13,403 nt of DNA from Oscillospiraceae bacterium (GCA_018055565.1 JAGPHI010000005.1:1-13403), one strand, 5' to 3'; shown: positions 1 to 6,713, numbered from the stretch's first letter. The notes: a model not told the origin generated them from the sequence alone. Program-made: numbers and translations.

Positions 1-633
1 GTGTCGGCCTCGCCCAATCATCAGGCCGCGCGGGTAAGCCCGATAGAAAGCCGCTTTAATGTGGCCGCATTTGGCGTATTGGGGTATGAGCTGGATTTAC
101 AGCTGCTTTCGCCCGCAGAGGAAAAGGCGGTGGCCGCGCAAGTGGCGTGGTATAAGGCGCACAGGGGGCTTTTACAATACGGACGGTTTTTGCGTTTAGC
201 AAACCCCTGCTTTGATGCAAAATGCGAATGGATGGTTGTATCGGACAATCAAAACGAAGCGATACTGGGCGAGTTTTTGCATTTAATGGTGCCCAACACT
301 GCAAAACCGCCGTTGCGCTTTGCAGGGCTTTGCGAAAAGCAAGAGTATCGCGTTACGGCGCGCAGCCAAGTGATTGACATTCGCACCTTTGGCAGCTTGA
401 TTAATCAGATTTTGCCCGTTAAGGTGAACACGTCGGGGCATTTGATGCACGCGGCGGCCGATTTTTACATGATGCCGTGCGAAAGCGAGCAATACACCGC
501 GGGCGGCGATTTATTGATGCATGCGGGCATTCGGCAAAAGCAGGCGTTTACAGGCACGGGCTATAACGACGACGTGCGCCTGATGCCGGATTTTTCTTCA
601 CGGATGTATTATGTGGCGGCAATAAAGCCGTAA
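1..633 (+). CDS. Alpha-galactosidase, GH36 family (C-terminal part)
   Basis: This is the C-terminal 210 residues of a glycoside hydrolase family 36 enzyme, which removes terminal alpha-1,6-galactose from sugars such as raffinose and melibiose. The window opens inside the gene: the first codons read V-S-A-S-P-N-H-Q, the conserved GH36 block that follows the acid/base aspartate, so the GTG at position 1 is an internal valine and not a start. Next come FNVAAFGVLGYELDL and the YKAHRGLLQYGRFLRL block, both typical of the end of the catalytic barrel. The C-terminal beta-sandwich domain ends with GTGYNDDVRLMPDFSSRMYYV, seen in clostridial members of the family. Both catalytic aspartates lie upstream of the window and cannot be checked. 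No obvious terminator separates it from the next gene. Family assignment is confident; exact substrate is inferred. Confidence 0.9.
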   Translation: MSASPNHQAARVSPIESRFNVAAFGVLGYELDLQLLSPAEEKAVAAQVAWYKAHRGLLQYGRFLRLANPCFDAKCEWMVVSDNQNEAILGEFLHLMVPNTAKPPLRFAGLCEKQEYRVTARSQVIDIRTFGSLINQILPVKVNTSGHLMHAAADFYMMPCESEQYTAGGDLLMHAGIRQKQAFTGTGYNDDVRLMPDFSSRMYYVAAIKP

Positions 634-691
634 TAGCACAAACAGCACATGCGCGTTTAAATGCATAAGCGCGCGGAAAGAAAGGTATACG

Positions 692-1066
692 ATGGATTTT
701 ACAAGCATTGTAAGCGCAGTGCGCGCCGATAAGCTGGCGTGCCGTATTTTTGAGCGCGAGGGGCACGGAAAATACCGCGACCGCGTGCGGGTGTATCGCG
801 ACGGCCGCCTTTTGTTTGAACGCTTTTGCTATGGCGAGGCGGCGGGGCTTGTGTTTTCCATGTGGGGCAAAGCCGAACAGCCGATTGATTGGCAGTATGA
901 CGCGTGCGCGCATTCGCAAAAAACAGAGGTGCCAAAGGCCTTGACGGATAGCGTAGACGGCGCGCTTTTGTTTGACGATAAGGCCGCGCTATGGAAAGAG
1001 AGCGAGGCGCTTAAAACCGACGCTGCCAACGGGTATTCGTTGCTGGCAATTTTGTTCGGGCGCTGA
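692..1066 (+). CDS. Unrecognised 124-aa protein
   Basis: I do not recognise this family. It encodes a soluble protein of 124 residues with no signal peptide or membrane span. The N-terminal half is rich in charged residues with alternating hydrophobics (FEREGHGKYRDRVRVYRDGR, residues 20-39), which looks like beta-strands. The end is hydrophobic (SLLAILFGR). The start is supported by AGAAAGG at 679-685, 6 nt before the ATG. Its stop codon lies 1 nt before the ATG of the next gene, so the two are probably co-transcribed and translationally coupled. Codon use resembles the neighbours. No function is proposed. Confidence 0.75.
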   Translation: MDFTSIVSAVRADKLACRIFEREGHGKYRDRVRVYRDGRLLFERFCYGEAAGLVFSMWGKAEQPIDWQYDACAHSQKTEVPKALTDSVDGALLFDDKAALWKESEALKTDAANGYSLLAILFGR

Positions 1067-1067
1067 G

Positions 1068-1961
1068 ATGACGAATGCAGCACAAGCGCTTTTGCAATTT
1101 AGCGAGGCCACAAAATTAACGTACGATGCCAATATCGGCCTGTACACAGGCCTTTTGGGCGAATATTGCTTTACCGCAAAGGCGGCAGCAGGCACCTGTG
1201 TGCTAACGCTTTACGCTTGCCCCACGCGCCCAATTGAGGAGCTGCAAGCACTTTTGCTTTCGGTTAAAAGCGCAAATGTGCAATATGAAAACGAAAAGCT
1301 TACCATCACGCTTGCGGGCGATGCGCTAACTGCGCTTTCCCTTGCGGCGGCCAGCGAGCGCCTTGTGCATCTGGCCTGCGCGGCGGGCATGGCAAGCGCG
1401 TGCGCTTTGTGCGGCACAGTGCAAAGTGCAGAAGAAAGCGTGCGCTTATATCCGATAAACGGGCAATATACGCCGCTGTGCATGCACCATCGCGAGCAGC
1501 AAAGCCGCGAAAAAGCGCGCACAAAAAACGATGCGCCCGTGCGCAATAAAGATTTTGCAGGCGCGTTTGGCGGCGCGGTGCTGGCGTTTTTTGTATACAT
1601 TGTGGCCTATCAGCTGGGCAATGTTGCGCCGTTATTGGGCGGCATGTACGGTTTTTGCGTGGTGATGGGGTATCAAAAGGCGGGCGGCGCGTTTCATAAA
1701 AAGGCGGCGCTGTTTTCAGCCAGTATCTGCCTTGTGGGCATCGCCATCAGCGAGCTTGTGGCCATTTGGGTTATGCTTTGCCTTACATATTTTTGGCAAG
1801 GGGTATCGCCCGTGCAAAGCCTATTCATGCTGCCTGCGTTTTTGGCGCAGCCCTATGCGCTGCGCGCGGCAATTAACGATATTGCCTATGCCTATTTGCC
1901 GATGCTGCTGGTGCATCTTTGGTGGTATCTGCGCTGCAAAAAACATAATCGTGCAAAGTAG
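1068..1961 (+). CDS. Unrecognised membrane protein with a possible C2CH metal site
   Basis: The 297-residue product has two parts. Residues 1-160 are predicted cytoplasmic and contain C112-x2-C115 and C138-x-H140-H141, a spacing that could bind zinc. Residues 163-290 hold about four to five hydrophobic segments, ending in a basic tail (RCKKHNRAK). The start at 1068 is chosen because the reading frame is open upstream to 972 only by overlapping the previous gene by about 95 nt; the ATG at 1068 lies one base after the previous stop and fits translational coupling, although no strong Shine-Dalgarno is visible. The layout (small zinc-site domain followed by a membrane domain) resembles uncharacterised clostridial membrane proteins, but I cannot name a family. 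Paired function with the upstream gene is an inference from spacing. Confidence 0.75.
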   Translation: MTNAAQALLQFSEATKLTYDANIGLYTGLLGEYCFTAKAAAGTCVLTLYACPTRPIEELQALLLSVKSANVQYENEKLTITLAGDALTALSLAAASERLVHLACAAGMASACALCGTVQSAEESVRLYPINGQYTPLCMHHREQQSREKARTKNDAPVRNKDFAGAFGGAVLAFFVYIVAYQLGNVAPLLGGMYGFCVVMGYQKAGGAFHKKAALFSASICLVGIAISELVAIWVMLCLTYFWQGVSPVQSLFMLPAFLAQPYALRAAINDIAYAYLPMLLVHLWWYLRCKKHNRAK

Positions 1962-1996
1962 GCGGCACAAAGGCCAAGAAAGGAATAGTATTTCAT

Positions 1997-2563
1997 ATGA
2001 CAATGTCTCACGCTAAAATTCAAAAAATGTGCGCGGCGGCGCTTTTGTGCGCAATCGGCATTCTGATTCCGATGATTTCGCCAATCAAAATTGCGATTGG
2101 CCCAATGAGCTTTACGTTGGCAAGCCACGTGGCTATTTTTATGGCGATGTTTATTTCGCCTGCGGTGGCCGCCGTGGTATCGGTGGGCACTACGCTGGGC
2201 TTTTTGCTGGCGGGGTTTCCGCCAGTTGTGATGGTGCGCGCGGCAAGCCAATTGGTGTTTTTGCTGATCGGCGCGTTTTTGCTGCGGCAAAAACCGAATG
2301 CGTTTCAAACACCCGCGCGCATTTTTGCGCTGGGCGCAGGGCTTTCGGTGATACACGCCGTGGGCGAAATGCTGGTGGTGACGGCCTTTTTGTTTGCGGG
2401 TGTTCCGCTGGGCGGCACGGTAACGAGTGTGCTGTTTGGCCTTGTTGGGGTGGGCACCTTTGTGCACAGCATGATTGATTTTGCGCTGGCGTTGCTGGTT
2501 TGGGCGCCCGTGTCACGCGCGGTAAAAATGCCCATTGCATTTCGCTATGTGCGTAAAGCGTAA
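1997..2563 (+). CDS. ECF transporter S component (vitamin-binding subunit, NiaX-like?)
   Basis: This is a 188-residue hydrophobic protein with about six membrane segments, the size and layout of the substrate-binding S subunit of an energy-coupling factor transporter. The first helix carries the small-residue face AAALLCAIGILIPM that S components use to dock on EcfT. Conserved-looking blocks are PIKIAIGPMSFTLASH (residues 29-44), GTTLGFLLAGFP (64-75) and VGTFVHSMIDFALALLVW (152-169). These resemble the niacin-type (NiaX) group, so niacin is my best guess; substrate is not certain. The start is backed by AAGAAAGGA at 1976-1984, 12 nt before the ATG; an alternative in-frame ATG lies at 2003. 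No EcfA or EcfT gene is in the window, so it must share an energising module encoded elsewhere (group II type). Confidence 0.85.
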   Translation: MTMSHAKIQKMCAAALLCAIGILIPMISPIKIAIGPMSFTLASHVAIFMAMFISPAVAAVVSVGTTLGFLLAGFPPVVMVRAASQLVFLLIGAFLLRQKPNAFQTPARIFALGAGLSVIHAVGEMLVVTAFLFAGVPLGGTVTSVLFGLVGVGTFVHSMIDFALALLVWAPVSRAVKMPIAFRYVRKA

Positions 2564-2617
2564 ACTGGCTTTCCAATGCAGCAAGATGCGGCATATAAAT
2601 TGATATACAAAAAAACA

Positions 2618-2650
2618 AAAGCGCCCTTGCGGTAAACGCAAGGGCGCTTT
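2618..2650. terminator. Bidirectional rho-independent terminator
   Basis: A perfect 14-bp inverted repeat (2618-2631 with 2637-2650, GC-rich core GCGCCCTTGCG) closes a 5-nt loop. It sits between two convergent genes. Read on the minus strand the stem is followed by TTTTGTTTTTTTG, an excellent U-tract that should end the coaX transcript. On the plus strand the tail is weaker (TTTGATTGATTT) but should still stop transcription from the ECF gene. Confidence 0.9.
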
Positions 2651-2705
2651 GATTGATTTGACGCGCTGATGAAGCCGCGCTTTTTGTGACACATCGGTGT
2701 TTATG

Positions 2706-3464
2706 CTACGCGCGGGCGGCTACGGCATGCAGGCCATCCAGCAAAAGCGTGGGCGCATACGCCACCTTGTGCGTACAATGCGGCACAATCATGCCGGCTG
2801 CGCCGCCCGTGGCAACGCAGGTGCACGGCGCGCCAAGCTCTGCTTCAAAGCGCGCCAGCATGCCGTCTAGCATGGCGGCAGTGCCAAACACAAGGCCGCT
2901 TTGCATGCTGCACGCGGTGTTTTTGCCGATGGCGGTGCGCGGCGGCTCAATGGCGATGCCGCCAAGCTGGCTGGAACGCGCAGTCAGCGCGTCAAGGCTG
3001 ATAAAAAGCCCAGGGAATATCGACACGCCCTCTACGTCGCCGTCCTTGCCGATGGCGGTAATTGTGGTGGCCGTGCCCATGTCAATGACAATGGCGGGCA
3101 GGGCATAGCGCTCTTTTACAATTACTGCGGTGGCAAGAATATCGTTGCCAAGCTCTGCCGGATTGTCGATATGAATGGCCACATCGGCGTTTTCTTTACT
3201 TAAAAACATAGCGTCTACGCCAGAAAAAATTTTTACCGCGCGCGCAATGGCCGCCGTAACACGCGGCACCACGCTGGAAATAATCGCACGTTCAATGCCC
3301 TCGCGGGCAACACCGTACAGCTTTAATATGCCCGCAAGCTCCAGCGCGTATTGGTCGGCCTCAAGGCTTCGGTCGGTGGAAAGGCGTGTTTCAAACGACA
3401 AGGCGCCGTGTGCGTAGCCACCCATTACAATATTGCTGTTGCCAATATCAATTGCCAAAATCAT
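2706..3464 (-). CDS. coaX: Type III pantothenate kinase
   Basis: CoaX phosphorylates pantothenate to 4'-phosphopantothenate with ATP, the first step of coenzyme A synthesis, in the cytoplasm. The protein has the ASKHA-fold motifs of the family in order: DIGNSN near the N-terminus (residues 6-11, phosphate binding), NPAELGND (101-108), DMGTATT (128-134), the PGLFISLDAL block (151-160) and IGKNTACSMQSG (179-190). From the ATG at 3464 it is 252 residues, the normal family length. The frame is open to 3545, giving 27 extra residues that the family lacks. A Shine-Dalgarno AAAGGA lies 12 nt before the 3464 start, while the in-frame ATG at 3476 abuts that AGGA directly and is too close to be used. 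It is convergent with the ECF gene and divergent from the DUF4830-like gene. Confidence 0.95.
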   Translation of the reverse strand: MILAIDIGNSNIVMGGYAHGALSFETRLSTDRSLEADQYALELAGILKLYGVAREGIERAIISSVVPRVTAAIARAVKIFSGVDAMFLSKENADVAIHIDNPAELGNDILATAVIVKERYALPAIVIDMGTATTITAIGKDGDVEGVSIFPGLFISLDALTARSSQLGGIAIEPPRTAIGKNTACSMQSGLVFGTAAMLDGMLARFEAELGAPCTCVATGGAAGMIVPHCTHKVAYAPTLLLDGLHAVAARA

Positions 3465-3581
3465 AGCAAAGCGCATTCCTTTCGTGCGCAGCGCTGTGTG
3501 CGGCGCAAAATTGCGGGCCGCATATGGCGCAAAGCGCGTATTCATCGTTGTGCATGCTTATAGAAGGATACATTAGCTATT

Positions 3582-3610
3582 ATTATAAAGATAGTATGCA
3601 CAATGCGCAA
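3582..3610 (-). promoter_or_regulatory. Predicted sigma-A promoter for coaX
   Basis: On the minus strand, TTGCGC (complement of 3605-3610) and a perfect TATAAT (complement of 3582-3587) are separated by exactly 17 bp. Transcription would start near 3575, leaving a leader of about 110 nt before the coaX ATG. The -35 box is inside the first copy of the 19-bp direct repeat, so a protein bound there would be expected to block or alter this promoter. Confidence 0.65.
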
Positions 3611-3643
3611 CATATTTTTGCGTTTGTGCAACATACTTTTGCG
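3604..3643. repeat. Two 19-bp direct repeats, candidate operator
   Basis: TGCGCAACATATTTTTGCG (3604-3622) and TGTGCAACATACTTTTGCG (3625-3643) match at 17 of 19 positions and are spaced 21 bp start to start, two helical turns. Related half-sites flank them: TGCACAA at 3597-3603, which is inverted relative to TTGTGCA at 3624-3630, and the palindrome TTTGCGCAAA at 3638-3647. The array lies between divergent genes and covers the -35 of the coaX promoter. A plus-strand -10-like TACAAT is at 3654-3659 just beyond it, without a good -35. The protein that would bind is unknown. Confidence 0.6.
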
Positions 3644-3681
3644 CAAACGCTCATACAATTTAACAGATAAAGGAGGCATGC

Positions 3682-3843
3682 GTGGAAAATAAAAACTTTC
3701 ACGCCCGGTTTTGTGCCTTTAGCGCCATGCGGCGCGCATTCGGCTATGCCGAATACAGCATTGGCACAATGCTGCTGAGCAACCTCACAAGAAAGGAATG
3801 TGTTTTAACATGTTTGTACTTACCTTGCGCAAAGGAGCCCTGA
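3682..3843 (+). CDS. Short GTG-started ORF overlapping the DUF4830 gene (possible leader peptide)
   Basis: A GTG at 3682 opens a 53-codon frame ending with TGA at 3841-3843. It is preceded by AAAGGAGG (3669-3676), the strongest Shine-Dalgarno in the window, with 5 nt spacing. The peptide begins MENKNFHARFCAFSAM and has no clear domain. It is cysteine-containing and mildly hydrophobic in the second half. It runs through the Shine-Dalgarno and start of the next gene and stops 33 nt inside it, in another frame. The region also encodes a hairpin, ATTCGGC-TAT-GCCGAAT at 3738-3754. The arrangement fits a translated leader that controls the downstream gene, but it may also be an untranslated leader with a chance ribosome site. 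An ATG at 3678 with the same site gives only a 4-codon frame. Confidence 0.4.
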   Translation: MENKNFHARFCAFSAMRRAFGYAEYSIGTMLLSNLTRKECVLTCLYLPCAKEP

Positions 3844-4502
3844 AAAAACTGGCGGTTGTTGCGGTGTGCGGTGTGGTGCTGGCGGGCGGCGTGATGGGCG
3901 TTTCAACGCTTTTGCAAAGCAAAGAGGACCCATATGCCGAGGACGTGGTGGCTGTGACGGATGAGGCGGTGGCTTCGGCCGATGTAAAGGATATGAAAAT
4001 CACCTCGCCGCAGGAGCTGGTGACGCTGCTTGCCACATATGGCATTACGGCAGATGCTGCGTCGGCGCAGGTTATCAGCGTAAAAGTGCCGCGCAAATGG
4101 GACGAAAGCTTTAAAGCGTTTAATGAAGTTATTAAAGAAAGCGGCCTTGACCTTGCAAAGGCAAAAGGCAAAAAGCTGGATAAATGGCTGCTTTTGGTGC
4201 CCGCCATGAGCACAGGCGAAGATAAAACCTTTGCGGTTGTGCTGGTGGATAAAGATAAAGCCGTGGGCGCATATCTTTTGAAAAAGCCCTCCGGCGAAGT
4301 GCTGAGTGTGAAGCCGCAGGCCCCTGCCACAGCGCCGCTTACACCAGAGGAGCAAGCTGCCAACGCGGGCTTTGCCGAGGGCGTGCCGGTTGCTGCACCG
4401 GATGCCGCAGCCAATACACCTGTGCCCGATGCACCCGTAAATGCCAGTGCCGAAACGCCTGTGCAGGCGGATGTTACGGGTGAAGCCGCACCAACGGAAT
4501 AA
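3810..4502 (+). CDS. DUF4830-like membrane-anchored protein
   Basis: The 230-residue product starts with MFVLTLRKGALKKL followed by one membrane span (about residues 11-33), so the rest should lie outside the membrane. Residues 66-160 resemble the DUF4830 domain of clostridial proteins: a segment about a 'YGI' loop, then VKVPRKWDESFKAFNEV, SGLDLAKAKGKKLDKW and a beta-rich end. The function of that domain is not known. Residues 168-230 form a Pro/Ala/Glu-rich low-complexity tail, probably disordered. The start at 3810 is preferred because AAGAAAGGA (3789-3797) is 12 nt upstream; the in-frame ATG at 3798 directly abuts this site. The family assignment rests on remembered resemblance and is moderate. 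Confidence 0.75.
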   Translation: MFVLTLRKGALKKLAVVAVCGVVLAGGVMGVSTLLQSKEDPYAEDVVAVTDEAVASADVKDMKITSPQELVTLLATYGITADAASAQVISVKVPRKWDESFKAFNEVIKESGLDLAKAKGKKLDKWLLLVPAMSTGEDKTFAVVLVDKDKAVGAYLLKKPSGEVLSVKPQAPATAPLTPEEQAANAGFAEGVPVAAPDAAANTPVPDAPVNASAETPVQADVTGEAAPTE

Positions 4503-4518
4503 AAGGTTATCTTTCCAA

Positions 4519-4551
4519 CGGGTTTACCCGCATGCAAAGCCTATGCTTTTT
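4519..4551 (+). terminator. Weak hairpins with a T-run after the DUF4830-like gene
   Basis: CGGG-TTTA-CCCG (4519-4530 region) is followed by a small hairpin AAAGC-CTAT-GCTTT (4536-4549) that ends in TTTTT (4547-4551). Either could give weak termination 20-50 nt after the stop codon. The stems are short, so read-through into rsuA is plausible. Confidence 0.3.
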
Positions 4552-4583
4552 CCTTTATATATGGTATGCTATAGCTATTGTAA

Positions 4584-4606
4584 CGGCAATGGATAGCAAA
4601 TTGCCG
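4584..4606 (+). other. Leader hairpin upstream of rsuA
   Basis: CGGCAAT (4584-4590) and ATTGCCG (4600-4606) form a 7-bp stem with a 9-nt loop, ending 10 nt before the AGGAGG of rsuA. An 8-bp palindrome GCTATAGC lies just upstream at 4568-4575. There is no T-run, so it is not a terminator; a role in RNA stability or control is possible but unproven. Confidence 0.3.
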
Positions 4607-4629
4607 AGGGAAAAGCAGGAGGATATACC

Positions 4630-5328
4630 ATGCGTTTGGATAAATATTTGGCAAGCGCCGCCGCACTTTCAAGAAGCGAGGCACGGGACGCTGTGATGAA
4701 AGGGCGCGTGCGCGTGGACGGCGCGGTGTGCAAAAAGGCGGGCACCGAGGTAACAAATGCGTGCGAGATATTGTTTGAAGGGCGCGCGCTTGTGCACACC
4801 GAGCATGTATATATTATGCTGGATAAGCCGATGGGCGTTGTGAGCGCAAGCACAGATAAAAGCGACAAAACCGTGGTGGATTTGGTGAAGGACGCATACC
4901 CCAAACGGGAGCTTTTCCCTGCGGGCCGCCTTGACAAAACCAGCACGGGCTTTGTGCTGTTAACAGACGACGGCGCTTTTGCGCATGATATTTTGGCGCC
5001 AAAGCGGCACGTGTCGAAAACCTATGAAGTGGAGATTGACGCGCCCCTTACCGAAGAAATGGTGCAGGGATTTAAAAGCGGCGTTGTGCTGGCCGACGGC
5101 ACCGCGCTGTCGCCCGCCGAGGTTACGCCTTTGCAGGATGCGCTGCACGTAAAGGTGGTTTTGCGCCAGGGTGTGTATCATCAAATTAAACGCATGTTCG
5201 GCGTGTATGAGGTGGGCGTGAACGCGCTGCGCCGCGTGGCCATCGGGGCGCTTAGTTTGGATAAAGCCCTAAAGCCGGGCGAATTTCGCGAGATTACGGC
5301 ACAGGAGCTTACAGAAATTTCCATGTAG
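4630..5328 (+). CDS. rsuA: 16S rRNA pseudouridine synthase, RsuA family
   Basis: This enzyme isomerises a uridine of 16S rRNA (U516 in E. coli numbering) to pseudouridine during small-subunit assembly. The 232 residues contain an N-terminal S4 RNA-binding domain (about 1-48, beginning MRLDKYLASA) and the catalytic domain. Family marks are KPMGVVSASTD (66-76), the catalytic GRLDKTSTG with D102, and RQGVYHQIKRMFGVYEVGVNAL (179-200, key residues YHQIKRMF). Length and motifs fit RsuA better than the longer RluB or RluF types. AGGAGG at 4617-4622 lies 7 nt before the ATG, which supports this start. It seems to be a single-gene unit: 127 nt separate it from the previous gene and 236 nt from the next, which has its own promoter. 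Confidence 0.92.
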   Translation: MRLDKYLASAAALSRSEARDAVMKGRVRVDGAVCKKAGTEVTNACEILFEGRALVHTEHVYIMLDKPMGVVSASTDKSDKTVVDLVKDAYPKRELFPAGRLDKTSTGFVLLTDDGAFAHDILAPKRHVSKTYEVEIDAPLTEEMVQGFKSGVVLADGTALSPAEVTPLQDALHVKVVLRQGVYHQIKRMFGVYEVGVNALRRVAIGALSLDKALKPGEFREITAQELTEISM

Positions 5329-5399
5329 TAAAAAGACGGATTTTCAAAATTTGTACACATTTTGCGGCTATTATGGTCACAAACAACGCAATTTGGTGC

Positions 5400-5519
5400 T
5401 TTTGAATAAGCCGTTTTCTGAATTACACAATAAAGCTTAAAATTATTTGTTGAAATATGTTGCAAAAGTCATAAATATTGTGTAAAATAGAGAGCAGAAA
5501 GACCGCTTATTGTTCAAAA
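5400..5519. repeat. Large imperfect inverted duplication around the PucR-gene promoter
   Basis: The left arm 5400-5432 matches the reverse complement of the right arm 5476-5519. A perfect 10-bp pair, TTACACAATA (5423-5432) and TATTGTGTAA (5476-5485), is flanked outside by TTTTGAA, TAAGC-GT and TTTCTG blocks present in both arms with small insertions in the right arm. The centre is 43 bp of AT-rich DNA. The right inner half overlaps the -10 box of the predicted promoter. It has no T-run and lies mostly upstream of the expected transcript, so it reads as a DNA-level operator or a decayed inverted duplication, not as a terminator. Confidence 0.6.
5460..5488 (+). promoter_or_regulatory. Predicted sigma-A promoter for the PucR-type gene
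   Basis: TTGCAA (5460-5465) and TAAAAT (5483-5488) are 17 bp apart in AT-rich DNA. Transcription would begin near 5495, about 70 nt before the chosen ATG at 5565. This also argues against the upstream in-frame ATG at 5478, which would lie in front of the transcript start. Confidence 0.65.
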
Positions 5520-5564
5520 TCACAAACCGTCCCATCGGGGGCGCAAAAGAAGGGAAACGGGTTT

Positions 5565-6650
5565 ATGGCTAACAGAGTTTTTCAAGGCGTTGTTTACCAA
5601 ATGAAAGACGCGATTGACCGCACGGTCGGCGTGGTGGACGAGACGGGCACTATTATATCCTGCTCGGATTTAAACCGTATCGGCGAGGTGCGGGAAAGCA
5701 TTGTTGCCGACAGGCTTACAGCAGGCGACTGCTTTGTGCGCGACGGCTACACCTATCATTTGTTTAGCTCCAACAAGCGCAACGATTACGCGGTGCTTGT
5801 GGAAGGGCAGGACGAGCTGGCTGCCCGCTACGCGGCCCTTTTGGCCATCAGCATGCAGAACATTAAGCAATATCACGACGAAAAGTTTGACAAGGCGAAT
5901 TTTATTAAAAACGTGGTGCTGGATAATATCCTGCCCGGCGACATCTACGCAAAAGCGCGCGAGCTGCATTTTGCCACAGATGTGTCGCGCGTGGTTTTCC
6001 TCATTCGTGTAACAAGCGGCGCAGACATCTCGGCATACGATGTGTTAAGCGGCTTGTTTCCCGATAAGCAAAAGGACTTTGTGTTTAATATCTCCGAAAA
6101 CGATACCATGCTGGTAAAAGAAATTAAGCGTTCGATTGACCCGCACGATCTTGAAAAGCTGGCTTCCAGCATTGTGGACACCCTAAATGGCGAGCATTAT
6201 ATTAAAGCCGTGGTGGGTATCGGCACGCCGATTGGCAATGTGAAGGATTTGGCCACAAGCTTTAAAGAAGCGCAAATTGCGATGGAGGTTGGCAAGGTGT
6301 TTGACACCGAGCAGGCCATCATCAATTATGATTCGCTCGGAATTGCAAGGCTTATTTATCAATTGCCCACCACCTTGTGCGAAATGTTTTTAAAAGAGGT
6401 GTTCAAGCAGGGCAGCATTGAAAGCCTTGACACAGAGACATTGTTTACCATCCAGCGCTTTTTTGAAAACAACCTCAACGTCAGCGAAACGAGCCGCGGT
6501 TTATTTGTGCACCGCAACACGCTGGTGTATCGCCTTGAGAAAATTAAAAAGCTTACAGGTCTTGATTTGCGCGAGTTTGACGACGCGATTGTGTTCAAGG
6601 TTGCCCTGATGGTAAAAAAATATCTCAGTGCGAACCCTGCAAAATACTGA
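5565..6650 (+). CDS. PucR/CdaR-type transcriptional regulator
   Basis: The protein (361 residues from ATG 5565) ends in the PucR-type helix-turn-helix: FFENNLNVSETSRGLFVHRN (299-318) followed by TLVYRLEKI, then a helical TGLDLREFDDAIVFKVALMV. Residues 135-260 look like the degenerate GGDEF-like domain that precedes this helix-turn-helix in CdaR relatives. The N-terminal 100 residues look like a small sensor domain with a PAS/GAF-like strand pattern (GVVDETGTIISCSD). These proteins usually respond to a small metabolite; the ligand here is unknown. The start at 5565 is chosen over 5478 because the predicted promoter overlaps 5478 and GAAGGG lies 10 nt before 5565. It precedes ftsE by 182 nt on the same strand, suggesting but not proving that it controls the cell-wall module or itself. 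Confidence 0.88.
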   Translation: MANRVFQGVVYQMKDAIDRTVGVVDETGTIISCSDLNRIGEVRESIVADRLTAGDCFVRDGYTYHLFSSNKRNDYAVLVEGQDELAARYAALLAISMQNIKQYHDEKFDKANFIKNVVLDNILPGDIYAKARELHFATDVSRVVFLIRVTSGADISAYDVLSGLFPDKQKDFVFNISENDTMLVKEIKRSIDPHDLEKLASSIVDTLNGEHYIKAVVGIGTPIGNVKDLATSFKEAQIAMEVGKVFDTEQAIINYDSLGIARLIYQLPTTLCEMFLKEVFKQGSIESLDTETLFTIQRFFENNLNVSETSRGLFVHRNTLVYRLEKIKKLTGLDLREFDDAIVFKVALMVKKYLSANPAKY

Positions 6651-6687
6651 TACGATACAATGAATGGGCGCACCGGCACAGCAAGCG

Positions 6688-6713
6688 GCACACAGGGCAT
6701 TTGCCTTGTGTGT
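6688..6713 (+). terminator. Hairpin after the PucR-type gene, possible terminator
   Basis: GCACACAGGGC (6688-6698) pairs with GCCTTGTGTGT (6703-6713) over 11 bp including two G-U pairs, with an ATTT loop, 38 nt after the stop codon. The T-tract is not adjacent: TTTT comes at about 6721-6724 and a 7-T run near 6737-6743, behind a second weak stem. It may terminate imperfectly. The rest of the 182-bp gap before ftsE shows no convincing promoter. Confidence 0.4.

Noticed and set aside
1..3. GTG at position 1 as a start codon
   Set aside because: It encodes the valine of the conserved VSASPNHQ block in the middle of GH36 enzymes; the gene begins before the window.
972..1067. Longer N-terminus for the membrane protein at 1068
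   Set aside because: It would overlap the previous gene by about 95 nt; the ATG at 1068 just after that stop is the natural coupled start.
1892..2467. 191-aa frame on the minus strand opposite the ECF gene
   Set aside because: Its product is rich in His, Arg and Gln with no fold pattern; it is the antisense of a well-supported membrane protein.
3785..4537. 250-aa frame on the minus strand opposite the DUF4830-like gene
   Set aside because: Low-complexity Ser/Ala/Thr sequence produced by the codon bias of the plus-strand gene, without a ribosome site or known motif.
5478..5564. Upstream start for the PucR-type protein
   Set aside because: The predicted promoter -10 (5483-5488) overlaps it, the extra 29 residues do not look like the family, and 5565 has its own ribosome site.
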